A stretch of DNA of 64,000 nucleotides from Diphasiastrum complanatum (taxonomy: Eukaryota > Streptophyta > Lycopodiopsida > Lycopodiales > Lycopodiaceae): positions 48,501,364 to 48,565,363 of the forward strand of contig CM055095.1 of NCBI GenBank assembly GCA_029204225.1, read 5' to 3'. This document shows, piece after piece, positions 10,990 to 21,581 of the stretch. How positions within the stretch are numbered: the first letter of the stretch is position 1; every line of letters begins with the position of its first letter. The position numbers and the translations under genes are program-made. The notes beneath the pieces were generated by a model. It did no database searches, was not told the origin of the DNA, and saw only the letters and a program-made list of their open reading frames with translations.

Positions 10990-13035
10990 TATGAATGATA
11001 GAGAACATATTTTATATTTCAAACTCTTCTATAAATCCAATTTCAGTTGGTTCCATAATGGATAAGAGAATGATAATAGAATTTTATCATGATAAATTCA
11101 TTATGAAAAGCATGAAAAATAGAGATCATATTGTTGCTACCAGCTCAAGGGGCAAGTACAAATTTCATGGATTAGATTTTATAAAAGATCAGTAACCCTT
11201 GTTAGTGCAAAAAAATGATATTAGACATTCTTTGACATGAACTCTGTGGTAATCTTTCCTGTCAGTGTTTGTGCCACTTCCATTATTTAAAAACACAACA
11301 AAAGCCAATCTCCTACAAATCGAAAACTCACAAGGCACAGGCGGCTCAAATCCCAAATGTTGCGTAATGACACCTTAGGAGCTTGCTCCTCACTTGGCGT
11401 TGTCAAGATAGTGTTGCCAAGCTGTATATGTTGTGTATAACTACTAGTTGCGTAAGTATGCATACCAAAAACAAAAACCTCACAATCTTATTTACTCCTA
11501 TTTATGGGGACCTTGTCAAATGCAAATTTTTAGTGGTGGACTTTTTTAGATGATTTTTCAAGAAAGTGTTGGGTCTATTTCTTGGAAAATCACAAAATGT
11601 TGATTTGTTTGTTGAGTTGTAATCCTTTGTTGAGAACCAAATGGACAAGAAAATAAAATGTCCTAGAAAGCATAGAGAACGTGCATATATCTCTAATGGA
11701 TTTAGAGATTTTTCCAAAAGCATGGTTTTTATAAGACAGGTAACAACAACCTACACACCTCAACAAAATGGAATATTGAAAAAGAATACCAAAATAATTG
11801 TCAAATTTCCTCGAAGCATGTTAAAAGCCAGTAGCCTATTTTTTCCTTTTTGAGTTGAAGTTGTCCAAACTACTATTTATCCTCAAAATAAGTCACCCAC
11901 AAAAGCATTGGAGGGCAAAACACTAGAGGAGATGTTTTTTGGCAGCAAAGCAAGTGTTGCTCAATTAAGGATATTCAGATGTGATGCTTATGCAAATGTT
12001 CCTAAAGTTTAAGAAAAAAGCTTGATGATAAAACAGTCGAAAACCATGGAAGTTTTCAAATTCAATGACACCTTGTAGGCGATTTGAAAACATTGACATG
12101 TATGTAATATCTCTCATTGTACTTTTGTTGGCTTTTATGACATGGAAAAAGCTTATCAAATCGTATAATCATACTACAAAATAACTTGTTGTTACTAGCG
12201 ATGTCATTTTTAATGAGAATAAGCTTGTTGATTTATTGATGATCCTTCTTTAGAAGATGATAATTTTGATTATAAAGAGAGTGGGCACCAACAAATACAT
12301 GAAGAAAAACAAGTTGCGTTGTCATCGAAAAAATCCAAGTGACTTACAAAACGGTTTGTCAAATCCGTTCAAAATGGCCACATTTTGGAGCATGATGAGG
12401 CAAGCAATCAAAGTATTGGGAGAGGAGAAACCCACCCTGAAGCATTTGATTTTTCTTTAATGGGGAGTTTTTAGTAGTGATGATCCTAACTCATTTGTTG
12501 AAACATTTCAATCTAAATAATAAATAGAGTCAATGAAAGATAAATATTTTTAGATCTTGAAGAATGACACTTGGGAGCTCATTAAGAGAAGAAATTTCAA
12601 GAAGTCGATTGGCACCAAGTGAGTGTACAGAATCGATTACAATGTCAATGGTGAAGTGGACAATGCAAAACAAGATTGGTGGCCAAATAATACATGGAAG
12701 GTATCTGCATTGATGAAATCTTTGCTCTCATATTTATGATTTAGAATTGTCCTAGCTATTGCCACTCAATTGATTTGAAACATTGAATAAATGGATGTCA
12801 AATTAGCTTATTTAAATCACATTCTTGAGTATGAAAACAAACTTCTTGTTATCGAAAAGTATTAGACAAGAACCCATGTCAAATGCTTTGTATGCTACTT
12901 TATTTGAATCGATGGAATCACATTGTGCAATTGTGTTAAAAAGTAACTGGCTATTAGCTACAATCTACTTGCAAGAAGAATAGCTCTCATAAAATTTGAA
13001 GGACAAGAAGATTGAAATAAATCACTTGAACTTTA
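10990..13035 (+). pseudogene. Ty1/copia pol, heavily decayed
   Basis: Four islands in the normal copia order can be read in shifting frames. 10995-11195 is the protease tail (ISVGSIMDKRMI, the counterpart of LLSVGQLMDNG in the array at 35.7-55.6 kb). 11490-11860 is integrase, ending in TTTYTPQQNGI, the segment that holds the catalytic Glu in intact elements. 12060-12250 has the CIFVGFYDMEKAY block that follows integrase. 12540-13030 is RT with KNDTWELIKR and MDVKLAYLNHILEYE, the motif A region. Many stops and deletions are present and no RNase H was found. A G-run (ttgtgggggagtac, 13043-13056) may be the remnant of the polypurine tract. Confidence 0.7.
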
Positions 13036-13147
13036 TTTTTCTTTGTGGGGGAGTACAATAAATAGACTCACAAGAAGTGTCAACGATGGAGATGCTAAGA
13101 ACCCCAAGGGGAACGAGACACATAAGTTACACACGAGACAGAATTCC

Positions 13148-13153
<6 letters not shown>

Positions 13154-13198
<45 letters not shown>
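13154..13198. repeat. (GA)n microsatellite
   Basis: About 22 uninterrupted GA units. It creates RERER and SLSLSL open frames on the two strands that are not genes. Confidence 0.9.
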
Positions 13199-13202
<4 letters not shown>

Positions 13203-14169
13203 TTGGACCCACCAACTTGGCCTAAATGACTTTAACCAACTTACATGGGAGGTTGTCCATAGAATATTAATGTGGGGTCTCCCTAGATAAGTAATTCAAA
13301 GTTGGTTTACCACTCAATAGCAATAGCTCGTGACTAAATAGCAATAGCTCGTGACTTAACATTGAACATCATCTTGCATATCAAGGTGAGAGAATGCAAT
13401 GTGGCTCTATATTGAAGAAAATTAGAAAATCAACTTAACCAGCAATATAAAGAAAGTTTGCTACTTTGTTTATTTCGGGTATCAGCAACACAAAAACTTA
13501 CCGCAACTCTCTTGATGAGAATGTTGCAATAGGTGACAATATTTTGTAAAATTTTCTTTCAAGTTTTACAGTATAACTATTTGTCAAGATTAAAAAGTTA
13601 AAAAAGGCATATATGCATTGAGTTTAAAAAGAAGTTCAACCATAAATACAAGTATAAATCTTTGGAGTCTATACACTTATGTTCATGTACCAGATTGGCA
13701 TTGGATCAACTCTCGTTGCCTTTTGATGAAAGGATATTTGAAAGCAGATTCTAGCACTATTGTTGAGTTGATATATGACAATTGAAGTAAATTGATGATC
13801 TGAGAATGTTTATTAAAACTTCGTAGCTGTACGTTGTCATAACGGTTGCCTTTTACAAAATCACCTAAAAAAGAACATCCTAAGCAGGCTGGCCTTTATG
13901 TAGTACATAACCAAACAATAGAATCACTAGAAATAATTTGTTGCTTTTCCTAAAACAAAGTATTTATCTACTAATAATTCCCCAATTAAAGATGATTACC
14001 TTGGCAGCTTCATTACTTGCACAATTCTAGCTGAGAAAGTGATGCAAAGCATTAAATAGTAAGCCACCAACTCAAAGCTCTTTTTGGAAGTATACCAACC
14101 AGATTTTAAAATATATACATTGCCATACTAAAAGATCTCATTCCAAACAACGTATTGAACATGTTTTGT
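13199..14169. other. No gene seen
   Basis: AT-rich, with a short duplication of aatagcaatagctcgtgact near 13317-13360. No coding signature. Confidence 0.45.
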
Positions 14170-14462
14170 ACAGGAACCATATGGAATGTAAGTTTTTGCA
14201 TAAGGAGATTAGACCTATTTATAGTTGACCTGCATGGGGGTTGCATGGTTTTATGCACGACTCTACTCTCGATATAATGAGGTAAGGATTCTCCCGTTGA
14301 CATATTGGGTTTAGGTCACCAGTTTCTCTCTTCTCCTCTTGCTTCACATGGCATGGCTTGGGGGCTAGATCCAGGTTTGATCTAGGATTGGTCGGGCGGT
14401 TTGGCTCCATAGTCTCTCTTATTGTGTTCTCCTATCCTCATCTTAGGGGCAATCTTTTAGCC
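14170..14462 (+). repeat. LTR fragment, same family as 58923-59400
   Basis: The reverse complement of about 14210-14460 matches the repeats at 58200 and 58923: shared stretches include gatctagcccccaagccatg (reverse complement here), caggtcaactataaatagg and cctaagatgagga. In this orientation ctatttatag reads as a TATA box. The ends of the LTR are missing, so it is a fragment. It is a third copy of the family and lies in the opposite direction to the other two. Confidence 0.65.
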
Positions 14463-14680
14463 TTTGCTCGTCTTATTTAGCTACCTATGAGCCCTTAGTA
14501 TGTACTATGTAGATATATTCAACGTTGAGCATCAATCACTCCGATAACCATACCTTAGTGATATCTAAATTTAAAAGCTTTTGCCACCTCTATAGTCTTT
14601 TGAAAAAACAACACAAAAAAGCTTCAAAAATAGTAAAATTCAAATAAAATTTACAATCATATTTCATGGTGCCTCTGCAT

Positions 14681-14812
14681 CTAAACTTCATGATCACTTT
14701 CAGCAACAGCGGATGATGAAGACGGCCTATCTACTTTCTCAGCAGAATCATTCACAATTGTTGGAATCGATTGATGTTCCTTCTTTAAAGTTGAGGGTAT
14801 TCCAGATAGTTC
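14681..14812 (-). CDS. Probable last coding exon of an unidentified host gene
   Basis: On the minus strand an acceptor (ttttgtgcag) is followed by 43 sense codons and TAG at 14683-14681. The peptide starts ELSGIPSTLKKEHQSIPTIV and ends AVAESDHEV, with an acidic, serine-rich tail. Its entry phase (0) fits the donor phase of the exon at 15477-15590. The base composition and the lack of retroelement motifs mark it as a host exon. I do not recognise the protein. It could be a pseudogene, since only part of the gene is visible. Confidence 0.5.
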   Translation of the reverse strand, partial: ELSGIPSTLKKEHQSIPTIVNDSAEKVDRPSSSSAVAESDHEV

Positions 14813-15476
14813 CTGCACAAAATCATGGCTAACTTGAACATTGTTCAGCATTATCATATATAAACCATTTCATAACCAAAAACCCAACTTCCAGAAGGCC
14901 ACTAAACCCTCAATCCTTGCTAAATAAGCCCTTAAGAGAATTCCAAATACAATTTACATACAGGAATCACATGCTCGGTAAAGTAGAACGTGTACTTCAA
15001 AAAGAAATTCCTTGTTAAACTTAGTGAAAAAGAGCTCTTACATAATGATAAGACGTTATAGACAAAGTGACACAGAACATAAAATAACGTCTGAACACTC
15101 ACAAACGAAATACTGGTATGGACTACTAAAGTAGTAGTCTGGCATCTGTCTTTTAAACAGCAAAATTGGCAACCCAAATTTTGTATGTAAGACCTACAAC
15201 AAGGACACATGCATGCACTACAGGATACTGGTTTAGAGCAGGATTTAGGGCTACCCAATGCAAGAAATTCCAAACTGAAGTAAGTAGAAAAATAAACGCA
15301 CGAAATATCAGATGATGGCACGAAAGCTACTTTTGTTTTGTGCATGAAAGAAAGGAAGAACCTAAACCTCCTGTAGTAAGATTTGGATGAATGGACTGTA
15401 AATCTCCAATGCACTCTACTTTTCAGTGGAATACCCAGCACTCTGTTTTCCAACAAAAAGGAAAACATTGGGATAC

Positions 15477-15590
15477 CTTCATTAAATGGAGCCTTAGCTG
15501 ACTGGGCTGTACACCTTCTCCAATGCAAGTTATCACAAATGGAGAGTAATGTAATAGCACATCAGCTGCCGCTTGCTTCCTTTCTTCAAT
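15477..15590 (-). CDS. Probable internal exon of the same host gene
   Basis: 38 codons between a candidate acceptor (tttttacacctgaccag) and donor (gtatcc). The peptide begins IEERKQAAADVLLHYSPFVI and ends QPSQLRLHLMK, a helical, conserved-looking sequence. The phase is 0 at both ends, and joining to the next exon gives LRLHLMK-ELSGIPS without a break. The 664-bp intron between them lies on AT-rich sequence; the 198-codon minus-strand open frame inside it (14932-15528) is in another frame and is rejected. Confidence 0.5.
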
Positions 15591-15658
15591 CTGGTCAGGT
15601 GTAAAAAGCATGAGTTAAAATGATACAATAGCTGGAAAATTTTTGGCAACTTTCTCAC

Positions 15659-15674
15659 TTTAACTTCAGCGATT
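15659..15674 (-). CDS. Possible small exon of the host gene
   Basis: A donor GTGAGA follows ...GCTGAAGTTAAA. An acceptor at gacag would give a 16-bp exon that restores phase between the exon at 17082 (ends in phase 2) and the exon at 15477 (starts in phase 0), reading IAEVK. An alternative upstream acceptor (catatag, near 15712) keeps an open frame reading LKGVDGDDIYDRIAEVK but does not fit the phase of the upstream exon. Low certainty. Confidence 0.25.
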
Positions 15675-16181
15675 CTGTCATAAATATCATCACCATCTAC
15701 CCCTTTCAGATGCTATATGACCCAAGCTATATTTGAGAGTTCATCCTAGTTTCTGCACATAATCCTCATTTACCATGTTCTTACAATACACAATACACAA
15801 GAATGCTGTCAAAAAGAAATGGCAGTAAATGCCATGTGGTCCTCAAATATTCTTTCCAAAAGCTGAAAGAGTGGCGGGAGCATTTGTCAAATTGAAACAG
15901 ATGACTGAGAACTTATAAACATCGAAAAGCAGTCTTGAGTACAAGCTATGGCACCACTCTTACTATATCCATGGAATTCCTATAATGACATCTGCACCTC
16001 GAGTGGGACAAATTAATTACTCAAACAAATCAGAGTAGCATTAGATGTTGTTTTTCACTTGATATGCTATTCATGAATAAAGCACCCCCTTATTGCAACT
16101 GAGACTTCTTGTATGAAACACAAGATCACATGCAAAATATATGAAACAAAATTAAGAGATGATCTATCATCAAATACGAAG

Positions 16182-17003
16182 CATAGTTGCAGCGAATCTC
16201 GATTCGCTGGGTCTGCGATTCGCGGGTCGCGATTCTGCAAATCGCGATTCGCGACCCAGAATCGCAAAAAAAAAAAAAAAAAAAATTTGGAAAAATAGCT
16301 TATTGCTGAAATTTTTTTAGGGGATCAATGGTCAAACCAGCGTTTTGCCTCTCATAAGTGCAGTAGATGAGGCACAAACAGATCTTATTTTCAGTAGCTA
16401 TCTGGTTGTCATTTGCTCTGGTTTTCAGTAAATGTTAATGCTACAGTTTGGACTATCAACTGTATGGATGATGATAACTTTTGCAATTGGTTCACTGGAG
16501 ATGTGAGTGCAATGTACATACAGTTGGGGGCATAAATATTGGGCCCTTCTCGGCGCGCATTTGGACCCCATTTTTATCTACAGGGGGGCGGTGGCATTTT
16601 TATCTACAATGTCTATATAGCAAGAAGCTCTAAGGGGTTTGGGGGACAGTAGCCCCCCGAGAAACGGGGGGTTCGGGGGGCGGTAGCCCCCTGGTGGGGG
16701 GTTTGGGGGGCAACGCCCCCCAACAGCGGGGTCCGGGGGCTGCCGGTAGACCCCGGCCCCGACGGTAAGGCCTCTTCATGATTTGGCCTTCCAACTCCCC
16801 GAGTGAAAACACACTTTTTGGTGTTTCGCACCCGAAACAGTCGGCAAACTACACAATCATAATCCCCTCAATCAGAGCTTTCATCTGATACCCATATTGC
16901 CTAAAAAAATTTCAAAAAAAAAAAAAAATCGATTCTACACGATTCTGGGAAAATCCCGAATCGCGAATCGGAATCGCGATTCGGGAATCGCGCTGCAACT
17001 ATG
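16182..17003. mobile_element. Foldback / TIR DNA element with GC-rich core
   Basis: The left end CATAGTTGCAGCG (16182-16194) and the right end CGCTGCAACTATG (16991-17003) are exact inverted copies. Inside them both arms carry interlaced gattcgc/gcgaatc palindromes and an A-run (about 16264-16285 and 16914-16928). No transposase is present. Target duplication is unclear because the ends themselves are palindrome-rich. It lies in the intron between host exons 17082-17149 and 15659, so it is probably a non-autonomous intronic insertion. The superfamily cannot be assigned. Confidence 0.65.
16633..16765. repeat. G/C-rich hairpin repeats inside the foldback element
   Basis: Three to four units of about 32 bp, each a G-run arm and C-run arm around a short loop: ggggtttgggggacagtagcc, then ggggggttcggggggcggtag and ggggggtttggggggcaacg. 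The runs of four to six G could form G-quadruplexes on one strand and hairpins on either. The two long minus-strand open frames across it are artefacts of the composition. Confidence 0.7.
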
Positions 17004-17081
17004 ATACAAAGAGAGCAGACCTTGTCCGTTTCACCTTCATTGACTTCCTACTTCTTAAGAGGGCGATTATATCATACTTAC

Positions 17082-17149
17082 TGAATTTGAGCAACTTTTC
17101 TCTGAGCTTTAACACAATCTTTCTGCTTCCTTAAAAGATGTTCTAGAAA
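17082..17149 (-). CDS. Probable internal exon of the host gene
   Basis: 68 bp on the minus strand between an acceptor (ttcctcacaaagcag) and a strong donor (GTAAGT, complement of 17076-17081). The only open frame starts FLEHLLRKQKDCVKAQ, a basic helical segment likely to be coiled coil. It ends two bases into a codon. The acceptor side (phase 0) fits the donor of the exon at 18051-18192. Confidence 0.45.
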
Positions 17150-17414
17150 CTGCTTTGTGAGGAAGACCTTTTTCGTAAATATGTGATAGAAGCAGATGAC
17201 TGCGACATCATGGTATCATTATTTCTAGTCCAACTTCAACTTCACTTAATCTCTTGTTTGAAATTCCTAAATTCCTAATTCAAAGATGCATTTCAGCAAT
17301 CTCAAACTAGAAATCTTTCTTTGACAATTTCCTAGAGACATATGGACATGTTGATAAGCCAGAAGCTAAGATGGGAGATCTCCTTCCTGCACCAGATATG
17401 GAGAATTCTTATAA

Positions 17415-17860
17415 CTATATCTGTTAGTGAAATTAGAATATATCCAATTTCACAAATTTATATAGAGAAGTCAGTGATGTCGTAAGCTCAGAAACAATAT
17501 ACGAGCAACTCAATAAAGTCAAAGGATCTTATAAACAATAAACGAGCAACTCAAAAAGTCAAAGGATCAAGTCAAAACAATAACATAAAATACAATAAAC
17601 AAAAAAACAGCATTGCTTATGTCTCATCAGTACCCAAGCATAAGTTGCTAACTGGGTTTCGAAAGAATCCAGAATCTCTTGGGTAGACCCAGTGTTGACT
17701 AAAAAGCAAAAGACAACTAGTAAGAAGAAAGAAAAAATAACAATAATTCAAATACAAAGAAATTCAAAATTTATAATTTATAAATTTATAAATCTAATTA
17801 AAAATAAAATAAAAAAAATAACAACAAGGATCATAATATGTATACGATCTAATAACAAAC
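17415..17860 (+). repeat. Direct repeat R1 (partner at 20944-21360)
   Basis: About 430 bp that recurs 3.5 kb downstream in the same direction. Shared stretches include cagcattgcttatgtctcat, ttgctaactgggtttcg, agtgttgacta and ggatcataatatgtatacga. Both copies show internal duplication of gagcaactcaaaaagtcaaag. R1 lies in the intron between host exons at 17082 and 18051; the pair brackets that exon and the Penelope-like fragment. Confidence 0.7.
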
Positions 17861-17909
17861 CATGGACTCCAAAAGATTCTTCAATATGGTAAATGAACTT
17901 ATTAATACA

Positions 17910-17954
17910 CGTTCCGACCGTTCCGTACGTTCCTGAACGTACTGGGTCGGAACG
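17910..17954. other. Nested hairpin with GTTCCG motifs
   Basis: Outer stem cgttccgacc (17910-17919) with ggtcggaacg (17945-17954); inner stem gtacgttc (17925-17932) with gaacgtac (17935-17942) and a two-base loop. The same GTTCCG/CGGAAC core forms a 14-bp palindrome at 18578-18591 near the end of the Penelope-like reading frame. Confidence 0.6.
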
Positions 17955-18050
17955 AGTTTATTTACAATGTAAAAAAAAAACATAATACGCTGGTTTTCCG
18001 CAAAATCTATTGAGGTAACACCCTGCTGGCCCGCGACTTCACCAATTCAC

Positions 18051-18192
18051 AACAGCGAGCAGGGAACACTGATGTGCTAAGATAACAGAATGATCACACA
18101 AATCAAATAGCGCACCACTAATGTCATACAAGACTTTTTCACGCTTTCTATCTTGCCAATCATTCATGCACATGTCATCATAGATTCTGTAG
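18051..18192 (-). CDS. Probable internal exon of the host gene
   Basis: 142 bp on the minus strand between acceptor catctaccttacag and donor GTGAAT. The length is one base plus 47 codons, all open: YRIYDDMCMNDWQDRKREKV, then LYDISGALFDLCDHSVILAH, then QCSLLAV. It has the composition of a conserved globular protein and no retroelement motif. It is the best supported of the five host exons. A rearranged partial copy of it lies at 18423-18484. The protein is not recognised. Confidence 0.55.
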
Positions 18193-18422
18193 CTGTAAGG
18201 TAGATGTGTGGTGAGTGCTATTCTTGAACATAATTGACCAACCTCTCTAAACTATATCTTTTGTATGACATACTTCCGCTTCTTAGCATTCATTTTTCTC
18301 ATTTGTCACTTCAATTTCACAAGAGAATGATCATTCTTTGCATACTGCTAGCCTTCTGCATACACCAACTCTTCTCTCAGATTTATCCGCTCGAAGTTAG
18401 AGCCATGTGATTATTAATAGTT

Positions 18423-18484
18423 ATGTTATCTTAGCACATCAGTGTTCCCTCATCAGTATGACGTTAGTGGTGCGCTATTTGAAT
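18423..18484 (+). pseudogene. Rearranged fragment of the host exon at 18051-18192
   Basis: The plus strand at 18425-18448 copies the minus-strand exon text gttatcttagcacatcagtg, and 18456-18484 copies tatgaca(g)ttagtggtgcgc. In the exon the second block comes before the first. The fragment is therefore both inverted relative to the exon and permuted in order. Confidence 0.65.
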
Positions 18485-18519
18485 TATCAGGTAAAGCTTC
18501 AAAGAAAAAAGAGAACAGA

Positions 18520-20160
18520 TTAAATATTAAAGTGTAAAAATCCTTTGTATAAAAAATACGTTTTTTTTTTCAAGGGTCCGTTCCGGAACGGGCAACTAAG
18601 ATACACGTAGTTATAGATTTTAACAAGCAAAAAATCTATTGAAAGAGGAGGACAAAATCTAGTGCCTTTAGAAAAGGACTCTTTCAAAAACAATGAGGGA
18701 GGGATTGGTGTATCTGCAGCAACAATTTGACCTAAAGAAGGATCGAAAAACTTCAAATAAAAGGAGTCACCACAAGAACAAGGGCAATTAAGGATAGACA
18801 ACTTTTTCTTTTCTGAAAGATTCCGACCAATATCAGCATAATTATAGGCTTTTTGTCCTATAGTTTTAACATATTTCCAAGGAACCACTGGATGATTCCA
18901 AATTTTCTTCACACAAGGAGGAAGAGCATTCATAACTTCAGGCTTTCTAAGAATAGAGCTCAAACTAATTTTGTCAAGATCGGGTGAAGTAAAAATTGTG
19001 ATGAGTAGATCTTTATTAGAGGTGAAACGTTTAGTTTTAACATTAGCTTTGGAATTTATAAAGCGACTTAGAAGAGTTTTAAGTTGATAAAAATGAGAAT
19101 GTGAAATACTTGGCCAGATCTTGACGACATATTATCTAAAGTATAGACTATAGAGCAACCGATTAGGATTGTATCTATTAAACATATCGAGGAAGAACTT
19201 ACCCAAAGACATAACACGATCCAAATAAAGTAACTTCCTTATGTAATCTCTATAAGCAAACGTTCTAGGGACAACATTATTACTAGGCGGCAAAAAGTTA
19301 GGAATATTAAAAGTAGCACGAGGAGGAGGGAGGGGAGGAGAAGGTGTGGTCACAACTTCTGAAATGTAGCAATCTGGAGGAGGGGGTAGATGTTCTGATA
19401 TAGGTTTCCAAACTTCAAACATTGCGAACATAAGGTGTGATGTTTTTAGGTTTAGAGTGGGTTCTCCACAACATGGAAGTTTCTTTCGCAGAGTTTCGAC
19501 TCTTTCGTAACTTGGACTTACCCTCAAGATTATAACCTCTAGGAAAAAATGACTGAAGAGTTCTCACCCAGAAAAGTTCACGAAGCCACGCTACCTTGAA
19601 AAACTCTTTAGAATTAGAAAAGTTTCCAGCAATGTGCTCAATGGGAAAGACCCGAAAAGACTAAAAACCACATTTGGCTATAGCAGTATAGAAAGGTTTA
19701 AACTCTTCTTTAGGAAACTTAGAGCTATGTACTCTTCTAGCTTCTCGAACATGTTCTTGAAAACGTACAAAAACAGACCGAAAAGTTTGGCCAACATATA
19801 CCATACTACTACTTCGTATGTTATAAATGACATAGATTACTTGGGTGGTATGGATTGGGCTAAGAGGCATAAGGAATGCACATGTTTTCGTCTAAGGCGA
19901 TTCAAAATTCTAATATGGTTATTTGTATAATGAGTACTAACAAGCAAAGACTTAAAAATAGACCATTTAATAGGACCTTCTCCAAAATTATAAAGTTTAT
20001 TCAAATTACATCTAGACAAAAAGTTAAACCTTTCTCTACGATTTGTACCATTTCTACTGGCAAAACAAAGGGGTACAGAGATGGAAGAGCAAACCTCTAA
20101 ATAGTAGACGAGCCATAGATTATATTTTGAGTAGTCAAGCAATTGTTTAAGAACAGGCCC
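18520..20160 (-). pseudogene. Penelope-like retroelement fragment with GIY-YIG endonuclease upstream of the RT N-terminal region
   Basis: Read on the minus strand. About 105 residues of unknown N-terminal sequence (20142-19837) run, after a frameshift, into VIYVIYNIRSSSMVYVGQTF and VRFQEHVREAR (19840-19730), the GIY and YIG elements plus the conserved Arg and His of a GIY-YIG nuclease. ELFWVRTLQSFFPRGYNLEG near 19560 is the usual end of this domain in Penelope-like elements. Further on come FAYRDYIRKLLYLDRVMSLG (19250-19190) and, at 18870-18640, a CPCS motif, FFDPSLGQIVAADTPI and LFLKESFSKGTRFCPP, which match the block before RT in these elements (C-x-C, DPxxGHIxTxD, KGxKFR). The catalytic RT itself (YxDD) is absent. 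At least three frame breaks are present. Order is endonuclease first, the reverse of classical Penelope. Confidence 0.65.
18571..18591. other. GTTCCGGAAC palindrome next to an A/T run
   Basis: ccgttccggaacgg (18578-18591) is a perfect 14-bp palindrome. On the minus strand it is followed by a run of ten A (complement of 18561-18570), near where recognisable Penelope-like coding stops. It may mark the 3' end of an inserted copy. Confidence 0.4.
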
Positions 20161-20943
20161 TCCTGAAGGCTATTGGTCCGAGGTCGAAATTAGTGTTGAC
20201 CACACCCCTCGTTTGTTTAACACGACTGTTGTAAAGCAGTGAGGCACCTAAATATTTCCGCCTATTACACTCGAGAGATCACTGACAATAGCATGTGATC
20301 AAGTGCCCGCGACTTCTTGAAGTAACACTACTTGACTCCCTCTCACACCGAAAGTCTTTCATGAAACTAATCCAAAAGCCCTTGATCCTAAAAGGACCCA
20401 AAGAAAAGAAACGTCATGAGAGTATGGTTCAGACTCTAACATGGTGAGACAAAGTTAAATGGACCATTAGAGAGTCAATCACACAAATATTTATCTAATC
20501 AAGCGCAACCAAGAAAACTTGACTACAAATACACATGAAGGGATTTTTATTTGAATAAATTTTGATCTTTACCACTAAAGGAGTGACCAATATTGAAAGT
20601 TGAAAAGAAATGAAGTAGAGCATCAAATCAAATAACCTAAAGTATCAACAACTTTATAAATAATTAGACTTTAAATATGAAAAGCAGATACTTAGAAGAG
20701 AACCAGAAAAATGATGAAGGTACAACGCAACTTAGTAGGCAATAAATCATAAACTCAAACAAACTTCAAAAACTTTTTGAAACTAGAGCTGGGTAGAGGA
20801 AAGGAGAATATCTAGGTGAATTAGAAGCAAGTGATGAACCCTAATAAGCAATAGACTAAAGATAGGCAAATAAGAACATACAACTGGCCACTACTTGAAC
20901 GAAAATTCATTAAAAATTTGCATGCCCGCTAAAGTGACATAAA
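20161..20943. other. No gene seen
   Basis: AT-rich sequence between the Penelope-like fragment and direct repeat R2. No motif was recognised. Confidence 0.45.
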
Positions 20944-21360
20944 AATATCTATATCCAGTTTCACAAATTCATATAGAGAAGTCAGTGATGGCATAAGGTA
21001 AAGCTTAGAAACAATATACGAGCAACTCAAAAAGTCAAAGGATCTTAGAAACAATATACAACAAACTCAAAAAGTCAAAGAATCTAATCAAAACAATAAT
21101 ATAAAATACAATAAACAAAAAATCTTAGCCAAACAGCATTGCTTATGTCTCATCCAAGCATAGGTTGCTAACTGGGTTTCGCAAGAATCCGGATTCTCTT
21201 GGGTAGACTCAGTGTTGACTAAGAAGTCAAAAACAACCAGTAAGAAGGAAGAAAAAATAATAATAATTCAAATAAAAAGAGATTCAAAATTTATCATTTA
21301 TGAATCTAATTAAAAATAAAATAAAATAAATAAGAACAAGGATCATAATATGTATACGAA
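20944..21360 (+). repeat. Direct repeat R2 (partner at 17415-17860)
   Basis: Same direction as R1, about 85-90% alike by eye, with several short indels. It ends at the same atgtatacga motif. See R1. Confidence 0.7.
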
Positions 21361-21581
21361 TTACCAAAACAAAGACAAAATACTAGAGAGTGGACGTATA
21401 GTCAATTAGTCAAGCCACATACAAATGCACTTTCTCTACAGTTGTCTTGTTATGAACTAGTTTAAAACTATGATAGAAGATGAGATTTGATCATCTGGAA
21501 AACTATTAATTCACCAATAAACAACATGACAATAGCGATGTTGAAGCTCGTTGGTGATGATCACATCTAGCATATAATTTG

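Noticed and set aside
14932-15528. 198-codon minus-strand open frame
   Set aside because: It overlaps exon 15477-15590 in another frame and otherwise lies in the intron; composition is not coding-like and no motif is present.
16613-16831. Pro/Gly-rich minus-strand frames
   Set aside because: An effect of the G/C-run hairpin repeats in the foldback element.
18423-18470. Hammerhead ribozyme (CTGATGAG near a GTC on the minus strand)
   Set aside because: No GAAA box or pairing stem II/III follows, and the text is explained as a copied exon fragment.
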